Made by a program: the position numbers and the translations under genes
Notes under the pieces: generated by a model
Database searches by the model: none
Seen by the model: only the letters and a program-made list of their open reading frames with translations
What the model was told of the DNA's origin: nothing
Assembly: GCA_022828595.1 (NCBI GenBank)
Contig: JAKGHH010000008.1
Location: forward strand, 20,886,378-20,950,377
Length of the DNA: 64,000 bases
Direction of reading: 5' to 3'
Source of the DNA: Nelumbo lutea
Lineage: Eukaryota; Streptophyta; Magnoliopsida; Proteales; Nelumbonaceae
Part shown: positions 50,660 through 62,722 of the stretch, in pieces
How positions within the stretch are numbered: position 1 is the stretch's first letter
Layout of the letters: every line of letters starts with the position of its first letter

Positions 50660-50893
50660 TGTTGAGAATGGCTAAACATGGGTGTTTTTGGTTTTTTTTC
50701 TTCTTTCTTATACTCTCAGTATTTGGGCACCCATATAGGGGCCTTCTTGTAATTATTATTTCACAAATTATGAAGTAACCTTTTGAGGGTGTGAACAGTG
50801 AACAACACACACCTCTCGACACTTTCTCTCTTCTTTCTCTTCTTCTTCTCTTCTTTTCTCTTCTTCCTCTCTCTTGAAACCCTAGTTTTTACA
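50660..50893 (+). repeat. Copia-3 5' LTR
   Basis: It begins TGTTGAGAATGG and ends CCTAGTTTTTACA. Three bases (ACT) separate it from the primer site. It contains a TCTTCTT-rich tract. Confidence 0.85.
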
Positions 50894-50896
50894 ACT

Positions 50897-50908
50897 TGGT
50901 ATCAGAGC
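50897..50908 (+). promoter_or_regulatory. Copia-3 primer-binding site
   Basis: TGGTATCAGAGC, complementary to initiator Met-tRNA, lies three bases after the LTR. Confidence 0.9.
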
Positions 50909-51420
50909 GGGTAGAAGCATCTGGGAGTTGTTCTCTACTGATCTGCTACCTAGAGGCGAACTGCTGATGTTAGACCGCCGCTGGATGACGTCAACAATCT
51001 GTACAGGTGCCAGCGGTAGTCTATGAAACCAGCACAATTTGATCTGCCCTGATTTTAGAAAAAGTTTGGTATGACTCTTATCATATGAAGCTTCTATGAT
51101 TTTTGGTGGATTTTTTAAGGAAAAAATCACAGAAATTCCAGGTCTAATGTCGAGCCATGTACAACAGGTTTAATGATATTTTTTTTCTACTATAAAACCT
51201 AGGCCATTCGATTCATTTTTCAATTTGGGATTGATGGGAAGTGGTCCCATAATTTTCTGAGCACTGTGTGATTTTTGGAGATTTTTTTCTCCTATTTTGC
51301 CGCCAACCTAGTTTTTTCGGGCTTCCTTTGGTTCATAATCGTGTAGTAACCTGGTTTTTTGGTCTGGAACCTTGGTTAAAGTGTTGGGGGTCCTTTTTGG
51401 TTGGTGAAAAGGTATCTTAT

Positions 51421-54400
51421 ATGGAATCATCTAAGGATTTTCAGATGGTTCCCGACATGCTCCCGGGAATTGCAAATATTTCCAGTGTTATGATAACTAC
51501 TGTTAAACTGGATGGAACTAATTTTTTTACAGGGGTAAACTAGGATTCATCACAGGAAGGGAAGCAAATATTTCCGAAATTTGCAAGGTGGGAACAAGAT
51601 AAGTCCCTTGTTATGTCATGGCTGATTTGCTCAATGCAACCTCATATTGCTCGAAATTACATGTTTCTTCCATCTGCCAAGGATATTTGGGATAGGGTGG
51701 TTGCTACTTATTCCAAGTTAACAATACTGCTGAAGTGTATCAGCTTAGGAGGGAAGCTTGCAGTATGCGTCAAGGGGAGAGATCTGTTGCTATGTATTTC
51801 TCTTCTCTACAGTCTATCTGGGAAGAAATGGTCCACTTGAAATCTCTAGTTTGGAAGGACCCTGAAGATGGTGAGCAGTATCGGAAGTACATAGAGGAGA
51901 ATAGAGTCTTTGATTTTTTTCGCAGGCTTAAACCATAGTTTGATTTCAACAGGCAACACATTCTTAGTGCAAGCATTGTCTTTCTTGCTATTGCTTACTC
52001 TCTTGTACAAGGGGAAGAAAGTCGAAGAACCACCATGATGCAATCCTCTGTGAGTGATCATTTTGCCTTTATGTTATCACGACCCAAGCAAAATACTAGC
52101 AAACATCCCATTGTAAAGAAGGTCGAGGATGTTATTTGTGAGTACTACAAGAAGCCATGACACACTAAAGAAAGGTGCTGGAAACTCAATCCTCATCTAA
52201 AGCCGGAGAAGTACAAAATTGGGAAGAAGGGCAATGCTCACCTGGCTACAATTGGTAATGATGCTCAACCCTCGAATGTGCTTGACTCCTCTGATGTGAT
52301 GGATAAACTCAGGAATATATTGTTGCAATTCGAGAATGTACTTCCTCCTCATCTGGTTCTGGACTTAGTAATCTATCTAGTACATATGTCAAGATAGGTA
52401 CTATATTTGCTTGTTCCACCTCCTTTAGCCCATGGATTGTAGACTCTGGGGCTAGTGCCCATATGACTGGTATGCCTTTACATTTTACCTTATACAAGTT
52501 AGCCCCGGGGAAGGGCAAGATTACTGTTACTGATGGATCTCAGACCCCAATATCGGGTCTGGGTGAAGTCAGAATCACTAATTACCTTTCTCTTGACTCT
52601 ATTCTACATGTGCCCTAGCTACAAAAAAAATTTATTGTTTGTTAGTTCTCTAACATAATCCCACAATTGCTCGGTGACCATTTTTTCCAACCATTGTATT
52701 TTTTAGGACCTGAGCACGAGGAAGACGATTGGAAGTGGGCATGAAGTGGATGAAGTCTACCTCCTAGATGGACCTTCAGAGCATGGATTGTCAAACCAGA
52801 CTGAGTCTTATTCCAATGAGAAAGCGAGTCTTTTGAAGTTATGGCATTGTCGCCTTGGTCATATGTCTGTCAATTCTGTCAAGTTTTTGTTTCCAAATTT
52901 GTTTGATTCTGTATCGAAATTGAATTTTGAATGTGAAGTTTGTCATTTATCCAAACAATGTAAAAGCACATATTTTGCAAGCCGTAAAAGAAGTAATGTT
53001 GCTTTGCACTTGATTCATACTGATGTTTGGGGTCCATATGCTATCCCCTGTATGAGGGGGGGGGTACAGATATTTCATTCTCTTCAATGATGACTATAGA
53101 TGGTATACATGGCTTTATTTGATGAAAAGTAGAGATGAAGTTCCTATGATTGTTCAAAATTTCATGAATATGGTCGAGACACAATTTGAGAAAAGAATTA
53201 AGATAATAAGATCTGACAATGCCAAGGAATACTTTGAACATCATTTGTATAGATTTCTTGAAGTTGCCGAAAGAAAAAATAGGCATGTGGTTGAAGGTGC
53301 TCGAGGCTTATTGTTCCAAACTCATGTTCCAACTCATTTCTGGGGTGATGTTGTTTAGACAGTTGTATATCTCACTAACAGACTCCCATCAAGGGTCCTT
53401 AACCTTCATTATCCTCATCAACTACTCTTCCTTGATGAACCTCCTTTTAATCTACCCCTTAAGGTCTTTGGTTGTGTTTGTTTTGTTCATGATATGAGTC
53501 CTTCCCAGCGCAAGTTTGATCCTAAATCAGTTAAGTGTGTATTCCTTGGTTATTCTCTAGTCCGGAAAGGCTATAGATGCTTTGATGCTCTCTGGCAAGA
53601 GATATGCCTCTAAGGATGTTGCCTTTTTGGAATCCTCTTCCTTTTTCCAGTCACCCCGTCATTCTCTTCAAGGGGAGAATGCAAGTGAAGATTGGACTCT
53701 CTTTTGCCTTCCTGTTCCTACCTTTATTCCTCCTCCTCCTCCTATGTATCGATCTCAGTCCTAGCAGCAGTTTTTCATCATGCGTAGTAAGAGGGTGGCT
53801 CCTGAAGCAGAATGCCCATCACAATTTGATTCCTCGGACTTAGGTAATCTTGAACCTCTTGACAATCCTGTTATTAATTCTAACATTGATCTTCCTATTG
53901 CCATTCGAAAAGGGAAGAGGACATGTAGCAAGTATCCTATCACTAATTATGTGTCTTATGATGCTCTTTCACCTTCCTATTATGCCTATACTCCTGCTAT
54001 CTCTTCTGTTTCTATCCCTCGTAGTGTTATAGAGGCAGTGCAGTGCCCCCACTGGAAGGAAGCTATGAACCAAGAAATGGAGGCCCTAATAAAGAACTGC
54101 ATTTGGGAGGTTGTTCCTTGCCCCAAAGATAAGATTCCTATTGGGTGTAAGTGGGTTTATATTGTTAAGCACAAGGCAGATGGCTCAATTGAAAGATACA
54201 AAGCTCGGCTTGTAGCCAAAGGATACACTCAGACTTATGGCATTGATTATCTGGAAACTTTTTCTCCACTTGCTAAAATGAACTTTATTCGTGTGATCAT
54301 GTCTCTTGCCACCCATTACTCGTGGCCTTTATATCAAATGGATGTAAAGAATGCCTTCCTTAATGGGGACTTACAAGAGGAAGTGTATATGGACTTACCA

Positions 54401-55535
54401 CATGGGGTAAGTTTTCCTAACAGTGATGGAAAAGTGTGCCACTTGAAGAAGTCTTTGTATGGGCTAAAACAATCTCCAAGAGCATGGTTTGACAGGTTCA
54501 GGATTGCCATCTTAAAAATTGGTTTTTCTCAATCTCAAGCTGACCACACCTTATTTATTAGAAGAGTTGATGGTAGAGTAACAATGTTGATGACATTGTT
54601 GTGACAGGTGATGGTATCATAGGTATCTCTCAGTTAAAGTCATTCCTTGCTTCAGAATTTGAGATTAAGGACCTTGGTTATCTCCGATACTTTCTTGGCA
54701 TTGAAGTTGCAAGATCCAAGAAGGGGATTTTTCTGTCACAAAGGAAATATGTACTTGATTTGCTTCATGAGGTTGGTAAATTAGGGCATAAGTTTGTAGA
54801 AACACCAATTGATCCCAACCACAAGTTGAACTCTACTGAAGGAGAAGTTCTTCTAGGCAGGGTGGTATATCAGAGATTGGTGGGACGTCTTCTGTATCTT
54901 TGTTTGACTAGACTTGACATTTCCTATGCTATTGGAGTGGTTAGCCAATATATGCATGAATCCAGGACATCTCATATGCAGGCAATTAACAGAATTTTAG
55001 CCTACCTGAAAGGATGCCCTAGAAAAGGGTTGTTGTATTCCAACCATGGCCATCTAAAGGTTGAGGCTTACACAGATGCTAATTGTGCAAGGCCCATCGA
55101 TGATAAAAGATCTACATCCGGTTATTGTGCCTCAGTTGGAGGCAGTGTGGTTTCCTAGAGAAGTAAGAAACAATCTGTGGTTGCTCATTCTAGTGCTGAG
55201 GTAGAGTACAGGGCAATGGATCATGGAGTGTCTGAACTCCTCTGGTTGAAGACCTTATTGACTGAGATGGGCATCCTAGCAGATGTTCCAATGACACTAT
55301 AATGTGACAATCAAGAAGCCATAAATATTGCTCACAATCCTGTCCAACATGATCATACAAAGCATATTGAGGTGGATAGACACTTTATTAGAGAAAAAAT
55401 TGCTAGCAAAGAGATTTGCCTTCCTTTTGTAAGGTCAGAAGACCAACTAGCTAATTGCTTCACTAATGGTGTTCACCATCCAAAGTTTGCTAAGAACCTT
55501 GCCAAGTTGGGCATGATTGACATATATTCTCAGCT
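51421..55535 (+). pseudogene. Copia-3 gag-pol, heavily degraded
   Basis: Gag starts MESSKDFQMVPDMLPGI near 51421 with TTVKLDGTNFF, continues in other frames as MSWLICSMQPHIARNYMFLP and EENRVFDFFRRLKP, then a degenerate zinc knuckle (HTKERCWKLNP). The protease motif WIVDSGASAHMTG is near 52433. Integrase shows LWHCRLGHMSVNS, CEVCHLSKQCK, HTDVWGPYAI and RSDNAKEYF. About 12 codons before the catalytic Glu (AERKNRH) are lost. The frame 53780-54604 covers GCKWVYIVKHKADGSIERYK and LYQMDVKNAFLNGDLQEEVY. A frameshift at the YVDD box (about 54590) separates VDDIVVTG. RNase H has a W-to-stop change (TAG, 55156-55158) and a further TAA near 55300. Confidence 0.9.
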
Positions 55536-55536
55536 T

Positions 55537-55545
55537 GAGGGGGAG
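55537..55545 (+). promoter_or_regulatory. Copia-3 polypurine tract
   Basis: GAGGGGGAG lies immediately before the 3' LTR. Confidence 0.85.
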
Positions 55546-55788
55546 TGTTGAGAATGGCTAGATAGGGGTGTTTTTGGTGTTTTTTCTTCTTTCTTATACT
55601 CTCTTAGTATTTGGGCACCCATATAAGGGCCTTCTTGTAATTATCATTTTCTCAAATTATAAAGTAATCTTTTGAGGGTGTGAACAGTGAACAACACACA
55701 CCTCTCGACACTTGCTCTTTTCTTCCTCTTCTTCTTCTTCTTATCTTCTTTTCTCTTCTTCTTTTCTCTTGAAACCCTAGTTTCTAAA
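55546..55788 (+). repeat. Copia-3 3' LTR
   Basis: It pairs with 50660-50893 but is diverged. Its last bases (TTTCTAAA) have lost the usual terminal CA. It is followed by the GATCA duplication and resumed LINE F ORF1. Confidence 0.85.
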
Positions 55789-55793
55789 GATCA

Positions 55794-56640
55794 GAATCAG
55801 AGCCAAATGGCAAGGCTATCCCCCAGCCATAGTAAAGGTGTTAAACGGGGTCTCGGAGGTAGAAGTAACCATATGGTTGGAGATACTCCTAGAGAGAAGG
55901 GCAAAACCAGCCAGCTGCAATGATTCAGTGTCAGAAGAGTAGGAGTGGATCCAAAAGTCACTGGCGGGCCTAGACATCTCTCTAGATGTGGGAAGAAGAC
56001 CAAAGGCAAAGGAAGTGCTGAGGAAAATATGTGATTGGTGATGGAGGTCGGGGAAGGTGGAACAGGCAGAGGAAGCGTTTGAAGGTTTCAATCAGTCTGA
56101 GCTCAGAAGTGATGTGGCAGTGGTAGGCTCTAAGAACTTTGATCTTGCAATAGAAAGAAGGGCTGTTGCTCCAGCCTGCCATATTGAGTCAATTGTATGG
56201 CGAAAGGAAAGCAAAATGAGTTTGTCAAATCTCATTTGAAAATCGCCTAGTGGTGAAGATAGTAAGTCGTTGTATGGAATTACTTGGAGAAATGGGGATT
56301 GGGAGTTGGAGCAGTTCTGAACACATGACAAGAAGGGAGCCCGACCCTAGACTGGCTCTTGCCACCGGCCTAGAATTTGCTTGTGTGATAGTTATGGGGC
56401 AGTTAAAAAGTTTTAGGGGATATGTAGGCTCAAGAGATTGGACTACTTCTTGTTGAAGGAGACCACAATGTTTTAACCAATTTGGGGCCAACCCAAGAAT
56501 TGAGTGGTTCAACCAACTTAAGCCCTAGTTCGACTAACAACCAACCCAACCCACCTCTTCTTAACCTTTTTAACCAAAAAGAGGGGTCTTCACCCCGATC
56601 TCAAGGATTCCAAACCTTTGTTTCCCCTAGTTGAAGAAGC
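55794..56640 (+). pseudogene. LINE F ORF1, C-terminal half
   Basis: Frames read VKVLNGVSEVEVTIWLEILL (55833 on) and QAEEAFEGFNQSELRSDVAV then GSKNFDLAIERRAVAPACH (56057-56239). This is the second ORF1 domain and hydrophilic tail. Several stops are present. It ends near 56640, after which post-RT sequence follows directly without endonuclease or RT. Confidence 0.55.
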
Positions 56641-56776
56641 TGCCACAGAGGCCAATGCCTCGTCAATTGGGATCCAAGAACTACTAGCCAGTCCTATGGT
56701 TGCTTAGATTGGAAAGGAATTGAAAAGGCTTATGGTGCTTTTACAAAAGGGGCGAAGTTTGAGATTGGGGATGGGC
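56641..56776 (+). pseudogene. LINE F post-RT motif, left of hAT-5
   Basis: One frame reads YGAFTKGAKFEIGDG up to the hAT-5 duplication. Joined with the sequence right of hAT-5 it continues as KLWKDNWFG, the typical G-x-G-x-x-I-x-F-W-x-D-x-W motif of plant LINEs. Confidence 0.7.
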
Positions 56777-57472
56777 TAGTGGTTTAAAAGGCGCGCCTAG
56801 GCGCATAGGCAAGGCGCATTTCAGGGTATGCGCCTTGCCTAGGTCCTAGGCGCAGCCCTTTCAAAAGGCACACGCCTTGCGCAACCCCAATTTGGTAATG
56901 TTGTTCATTCATTCATCCTAATAAAATGTCTTCTTAAAAAGCAATTAAAACTATAAAATCATTATTTTTTGTGTGAAAACTAAGAATTTAAGACCTAACA
57001 TAGATTTGTTTGGGCTTGCCTCGAGGGGCGTGGCACAAAGACAGCTCATAGAATCAGGAATGTAATATGTTTTACATTACATTAGCTACTTGAAGTAATG
57101 CAATTGAGTGAAAAAGTAGAATAACAGTTTTACATGCTTGAAAATGTTTTATATGTTTGATTTTATTTTTAAATTCTCATTTGAATATGCTTTACATCTT
57201 ATGTTTATGTATTTTAATTTTAGATAATAGGTTTTTTAAAACATTATTTTAAAATTTAAGTTTATATTTTTTATTAATATTATGTTTAATTTTTTATTTG
57301 AATTTTTTGGCAATTTTTTTTTGAATTTTCTAACAATTTTTTTTTTACTTTTTACCATTTTTTTTTGTATTTTTGCGCCTTGCTTAAAAAAGGTGTGCGC
57401 CTTGCCTTGCCCCTTGTGCCTCAGGTGCAAATTGACCCCTGCGCCTTGTGCTCTTAAAACACTGGGATGGGT
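56769..57472. mobile_element. hAT-like element 5 (56777-57464) with 8-bp target duplication (7/8)
   Basis: GGATGGGC at 56769-56776 and GGATGGGT at 57465-57472 flank termini TAGTGGTTTAAAAGGCGCG and CTTAAAACACTG (reverse-complement CAGTGTTTTAAG). The left arm has GCGCCTAGGCGC-type repeats and the right arm GCGCCTTG repeats, as in hAT-1 and hAT-3. The middle is AT-rich with T-runs and non-coding. It is inserted in LINE F. Confidence 0.85.
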
Positions 57473-57886
57473 CAAGGATGAAACTTTGGAAGGATAATTG
57501 GTTTGGAGAAAAGCCTCCAGCATAAGCTTTTCCTGCCCTCTTTGAGATGGCAGCGGACAAGGATTCCAAAGTAGCCGACTGTATGCAAGATGAAAATGTG
57601 GTATGGCTTCCTCACTAAGAAGAAATTTAGATTACTAGGAGGTGGATGCATTGATGGAATTGATGCATTTGCTATACAACACTAAAGTAGAAATCGTGAG
57701 GGTTGACTATAGAGTTTGGCATTGGGACAAGACAGGAAAGTTCACAGTAAAATCTTTCCAAAATGCTCTAACCAGTAGAGAAGAACAGTTAGTTCCTGCC
57801 AACCCCATTTGGTGCAAGAGTGTTCCCTCAAAGATGGCCTTTTTTTTGTCTGGACTGCTTATTTAAAAACAATCCTGACTAGAGAT
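57473..57886 (+). pseudogene. LINE F post-RT region, right of hAT-5
   Basis: The frame 57642-57866 reads ALMELMHLLYNTKVEIVRVD then YRVWHWDKTGKFTVKSFQNA and NPIWCKSVPSKMAFF, the zf-RVT-adjacent region (D-x-x-x-W-x-x-D-K-T-G-x-F-T-V-K-S). Copia-4 interrupts it at 57887. The next LINE residues are at 63027. Confidence 0.85.
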
Positions 57887-58185
57887 TGAAAGCTAAATTA
57901 CCGTAGCCGAAGTAGCAGAAAAGAGAAGAAAAAGAAGAGATGCTAGAATGTTGAACTACTCTCCTCAATCGACACTACTATTATTTATATTATGATGTAG
58001 TACAATGATACAGGAAGTTACTAGAATGCCCCTGATTAGTGATGGGACACCCAGACAACTTAAAACGTTAAACAGGATTAGGCCCATTAACAAAGGCCCA
58101 GTACAGGACAACTTAAACTTAAGTATAGGCTAATAAGAACTCTTATTAGCTGAATACTCATACATACAAAGACTTCAGTCCAACA
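57887..58185 (-). repeat. Copia-4 3' LTR (299 bp, left side)
   Basis: The element is in reverse orientation, so this is its 3' LTR. It is the same length as 62723-63021, with about 13 substitutions and no indels noticed. Confidence 0.95.
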
Positions 58186-58194
58186 CTCCCCCTC
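58186..58194 (-). promoter_or_regulatory. Copia-4 polypurine tract
   Basis: CTCCCCCTC (GAGGGGGAG on the element strand) abuts the 3' LTR. Confidence 0.9.
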
Positions 58195-58197
58195 AAG

Positions 58198-61100
58198 CTA
58201 AGCATGGATATCAATCATGTTTGGCTTGCCAAGCATGTCCCTAAACTTTGCTGCTGCCAGCCCTTTAGTCAGTATATCTGCAATTTGCATCTCAGATGGA
58301 GTATAAGGCACACAGAGTTCACCCGAGACAATTCTTTCTCTAACAAAGTGCTGATCAATCTCAATATGTTTTGTCCTGTCATGCTGCACGGGATTGTTGG
58401 CAATGTTGATGGCATCTTTATTGTCACAATACAGCCTGAGAGGACTTTCAACCTTAATGCTAAGTTCATTAAGAAGAGTTCTGAGCCATAAGAGTTCAGC
58501 AACCCCATGGGCCATAGCTCGATACTCTGCTTCTGCACTTGATCTAGCCACTACATTCTGCTTCTTACTGCGCCATGTGACTAGGTTTCCTCCCACAAAT
58601 GTACAGTAACCCGAGGTTGACTTCCTGTCTCCAACAGACCCAGCCCAATCTGCATCAGTGTAGGCTTCAATTTCAATTCTATTGTTTTTCCTGAAGAGAA
58701 TTCCCTTCCCTGGGCAAGTCTTCAAGTACCTGAGAATCCTTTCAACTGCTTTCATATGAGGGATCTTTGGAGAGTGCATAAATTGACTGACAACATGCAC
58801 AACATAAGCAATATCTGGCCGAGTGAGGGATAAGTATATCAGCTTCCCTACCAATTTTTGGTATCTCTCTTTATCACAGTAATCCTCCCCTACTGATTCC
58901 TGCAGGCCATGATTCTGTTCCATTGGAGTATTTGCTGGCCTGCGCCCCATCATGCCTGTTTCCTCTAGGAGGTCAAGAACATACTTCCGCTGACATATGT
59001 AGATTCCCTCTCTTGACTTGGCAACTTCAATCCCAAGAAAATATCTCAAATGACCCAAGTCTTTGATCTCAAATTCAGAAGCTAGAAACTCCTTCAGTCT
59101 TTTTATCTCTTCCAAATCATTCCCGGTAATTACCATATCATCCACATAAACAATGAGTGCAGTAAGTTTGCTATCCTGTCTCCTTATGAACAAGGTATGG
59201 TCTGCACCACTCTGAGTGTACCCCACTTTCTTCATGGCCCCACAGAGCCTCTCAAACCATGCACGGGGAGATTGCTTCAACCCATATAATGCTTTCCTCA
59301 GTTTGCACACCTTTCTACTAAAGTCATAGCCTGGTGGAGGTTCCATAAATACCTCTTCATGAAGGTCCCCATTTAAGAAGGCATTCTTCACATCTAGCTG
59401 ATGAAGTTCCCATGAAAAATTTGCTGCTAGTGACAATAGAACCCGAATTGTGTTGAGCTTTGCTGCTGGGGCAAAGGTTTCTTTGTAGTCAATCCCTTCT
59501 TTCTAAGTAAACCCCTTTGCCACAAGTCTGGCCTTGTACCTTTCAATGGACCTGTCCTCCCTGTGCTTTACAGTAAACACCCACTTGCACCCAACAGTGG
59601 TCTTCCCCTCTGGCAGATCCACTAATTCCCAAGTTCTTGCTTTTATTAGGGTTTTCATCTCTTCATTCATAGCTTCTTTCCACCTTGGATCAGACACAGC
59701 CTCTGAGTACCTAGAAGGAACACGCACAGAGGAAAGAGCAAACACAAAGGAGTGATAGGCAGGAGATAAATGTGAGTAAGAAACAAAATCAGCAATGGGG
59801 TGCCGGGTGGTGCAAGAACGGATAGGCTTACGGAGAGCAATAGGAAGATTCAAATCAGAAGTATGAGAGTTGAAATTACCTTGGATTGTAGAGACAGATT
59901 GATCCGAGTCCAACTGGTTGCTGTCATGAGGTTGAGGGCCCATTTTTCTTCTGTTGTTTGTAAGTATCTCTTTTTGTTGCCTACCGGAGCCTTCAGGAAC
60001 ATCTGCAGCATCAGGAGAGGTAACCGGCACAGTGGGAGCCTCATTGGGTTGACCCGGAATGTCACAACAAGGAGTAGGAGGAGAGGATGGAAGACCTGAG
60101 GCAGATAGGGGAACAAAAAAGGAGGGAGAATGAGAATCCTCTTCCATCCCACTAGTCTCCCCCTGAAGTGAGAAGACTGAAAATAGGGTTGAGACTCAAA
60201 GAAAACCACATCTCTGGTGACATACTTTCTCTTGGAGACAGGGTCATAACACTTGTAACCCTTTTGTGTAGGAGAGTACCCCAAGAATATTCCCTTTGTA
60301 GCCTTAGGATCCAGCTTGGTCTTCTTTGGATCCTTCACATGTATGAAACATATACAGCCAAAGACCCGAGGAGGAAGGGGAAAGTCTGGAAGAGGGGCAC
60401 AAAACAGAGAAAGGGGTTTTCATACCCAACACCTTAGATGGCATCCAGTTTATCAGATATGATGCAGAAAGTACAGCTTGAGACCAATATTGCTTGGGGA
60501 CTTTGTGCTGGAATAGTAAGGCTCGAGCTGTCTCCAATAGATGTCTATTCTTGTGCTCAGCAACCCCATTTTGCTAAGGAGTATAAGCACATGATGACTG
60601 ATGTAGTATGTCAGCATCTTCCATGAATAAGTTCAAGGATTTTTCAAAGTATTCAGCAGCATTGTCTGACCTGAATTGCTTAATCTTCTTATTAAACTGT
60701 GTTTCAATCATCTTGCAAAATGCCATGGTTATCTGTGGTACTTCATCCAGTCCTTTTAACAGGTAGATCCATGTACAACGAGAGTAGTGGTCAATAAAAC
60801 TGATAAAGTACCGGAAGCCATCAAAGGAAACAATGGGTGAAGGGCCCCAAACATCAAAATGAACCAAATCAAAAGGAGCACAAATTTCATTGCTGGAAAT
60901 TGGATACACAGTTCTACATTGTTTTGGCATTTGACATACTTCACAGGTTAGACTCTGACTTGGAATGTCCTTAAACAATTCGGGAAACAACATTTCTAAT
61001 GAGGAGAAAGACACATGACCTAGCCTAGCATGCCAAAGATGCAGCTTAGCTATTGACTCCACACTTTCCGGATTACTAGCAGCAGATGCTTGTAAGGCTG

Positions 61101-61902
61101 AGCCGATGTCTGCATCAAGGTAGTAGAGGCCTCCATACTTATGACCGCACCCAATCATTCTCCCTGTCAATCTGTCCTGGAAGACACAATGAGTAGGGAA
61201 AAAGGTTATACTACAGTTCAAATTTTTGGTAAGTTTTGATACAGACAAAAGATTTGAGGTAAGACTGGGAACATGTAAAACTGATTTAAGAGAGAGGTCC
61301 TTGCTTAGGTCAACAATTCCCTTTCTAGAGATGGTGGAGAAAGACCCGTCAGCAACTCTCATCTTATCCTGACCAGACAACAAATGTAATGAAGAGAATA
61401 GGGAAGACATATGTGTCATATGGTCAGTAGCACCGGAATCAATAACCCAAGAAGTAGAGTCAATAGAGCCAGTGGCACTGAAGGCAGAGGCTATACCTGA
61501 TCTAGCAAGAGATGTAGAAGCAAAAGAATTATTTCTTAGACGGGCTAATGCCCTGCTAAGGACCTCAACCTCACTAGCAGTGAAGCCCAAAGTACCAGTT
61601 CTAGAGGAATCAGCAACCTGTCCCATAGGAGAAGAAGACACTGTTGGTGTATTTTGTGAGTTGTCATCATTGTTACTGGTGACAAAATTCCCACTTGCCG
61701 CAGGCCTGTTATCTCTAGAAGAAACATCTCTGGGTATTGAAGACATCTTGACTGCGGCCACTGTGTAGGTGACACTGATTAAGACTAGCCAAAGCAGTTC
61801 TGAAGGTTCTGAACCAGTTCTGGAGCAGATCTGATTAGCTGAAATGATCACAGCAGGTTCTGACAGCACTCGACACAGTTTCAGACTTGCCGAGACTGTC
61901 AC
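58198..61902 (-). pseudogene. Copia-4 pol: protease, integrase, RT and RNase H, broken
   Basis: On the reverse strand the frame 61902-60574 carries WVIDSGATDHMTH (protease), LHLWHARLGHVSF and CEVCQMPKQCR (integrase zinc site), HFDVWGP and RSDNAAEYF. It ends at a TAG (60576-60574) in the CAYTP-QNGVAEHKN motif, where Gln is expected. Integrase continues at 60537-60304, then a frame change. RT starts GCKWVFTVKHREDRSIERYK, with a TAG at about 59505 again where Gln is expected. The frame 59436-58198 holds LDVKNAFLNGDLHEEVF, YVDDMVITGND, ADWAGSVGDRKSTSGYC, ARSSAEAEYRAMAHG and CDNKDAINIANNP. This 412-codon RT/RNase H part is intact. Confidence 0.95.
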
Positions 61903-62710
61903 AGTTCTGAAACAGTTAAGTTACAACAGCAAGCAAGGAGTTCTGGGCTGGTAACCGACCTGAAGCTAAGGGTTCTCAACTATTGTGCTATGCAGACTCC
62001 ACTTGAACTTCGAGTACTGCAACTGTAAAGAGAGTGCCCTTCCTTGTGGCCAATACTAGGACTGCTGACATCAGTCTTCAACTAGGGTTCACAGTGCTGA
62101 ACAATCTGGAGCTGGCAGCTCCCTAGGTAATCTCACAGCAGTGGTGAGGGGTTTCGGACTGATAACCACCCTGAACTTGGAGCTGTTTGCCACATTGCTA
62201 TGCTGGTAGAAGTGTTCACAGTGCTGGTAGAACATTAGATAGACTTCACTTGGGCTGAACCAAAAACTGCAACAGTTCGGGTACAGTAGCGAGTGAACAG
62301 TTCGAGGCTGCAACAGTAGCAAGTGAACAGTTCGAGGCTGCAACAGTTCGGGAAAGAAGTTAAGTCTGTGCGAGTCTTGCTGGAGCACCGAAGCTGCAAC
62401 TGTAGAAGTAGCTAAGCCCCTTTCGGCTAGTGCTAGGACTGCTGAAATCAGTCCTCAACTAGGTCTGTCCTACACAGACCTCTCTTAGTAGCCAAATAGC
62501 TACTATTTGCTGGAAATAATCTAGTAGGACATCTACTTCTGGGTCTTATTTCCCTTGAGTCCTACAACCAAGAGAAACCCTAGGTTCGAACTTGCTTTAC
62601 TCTCTTACACCCCTAGGTCTTCACTGCAGCAACTCAGAAAAGGAAGAAAGAAGATGAAAAGACAGCAAGAGAAGAGAGGGTGTGCCGGCTGAAACCAAGA
62701 AGAAGCTAAT
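61903..62710 (-). other. Copia-4 leader; gag absent
   Basis: About 800 bp between the primer site and the protease frame contain no gag or CCHC sequence. Instead there are imperfect tandem repeats of CAGTAGCRAGTGAACAGTTC units (30 bp; 62284-62313 and 62314-62343) and repeated TGCAACAGTTCGG. The frame upstream of the protease reads TVAAVKMSSIPRDVSSRDNR, which joins leader-like sequence to the spacer before the protease. Confidence 0.7.
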
Positions 62711-62722
62711 GCTCTGATACCA
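62711..62722 (-). promoter_or_regulatory. Copia-4 primer-binding site
   Basis: GCTCTGATACCA is the reverse complement of TGGTATCAGAGC and abuts the right LTR, which fixes the element's orientation. Confidence 0.95.

Larger units (their letters stand above)
50655..55793 (+). mobile_element. Copia-3: Ty1/copia element (50660-55788), older and defective
   Basis: GATCA is duplicated at 50655-50659 and 55789-55793. The LTRs (50660-50893, 234 bp; 55546-55788, 243 bp) begin TGTTGAGAATGGCTA. They differ at many more positions than those of Copia-1 or Copia-2, including the 3' terminus (CTAAA instead of TTACA), indicating an older insertion. The internal order is PBS, leader, gag, protease, integrase, RT, RNase H, PPT. 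It belongs to a different copia family from Copia-1 and -2 and is nearer to Copia-4 in protein. Confidence 0.9.
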
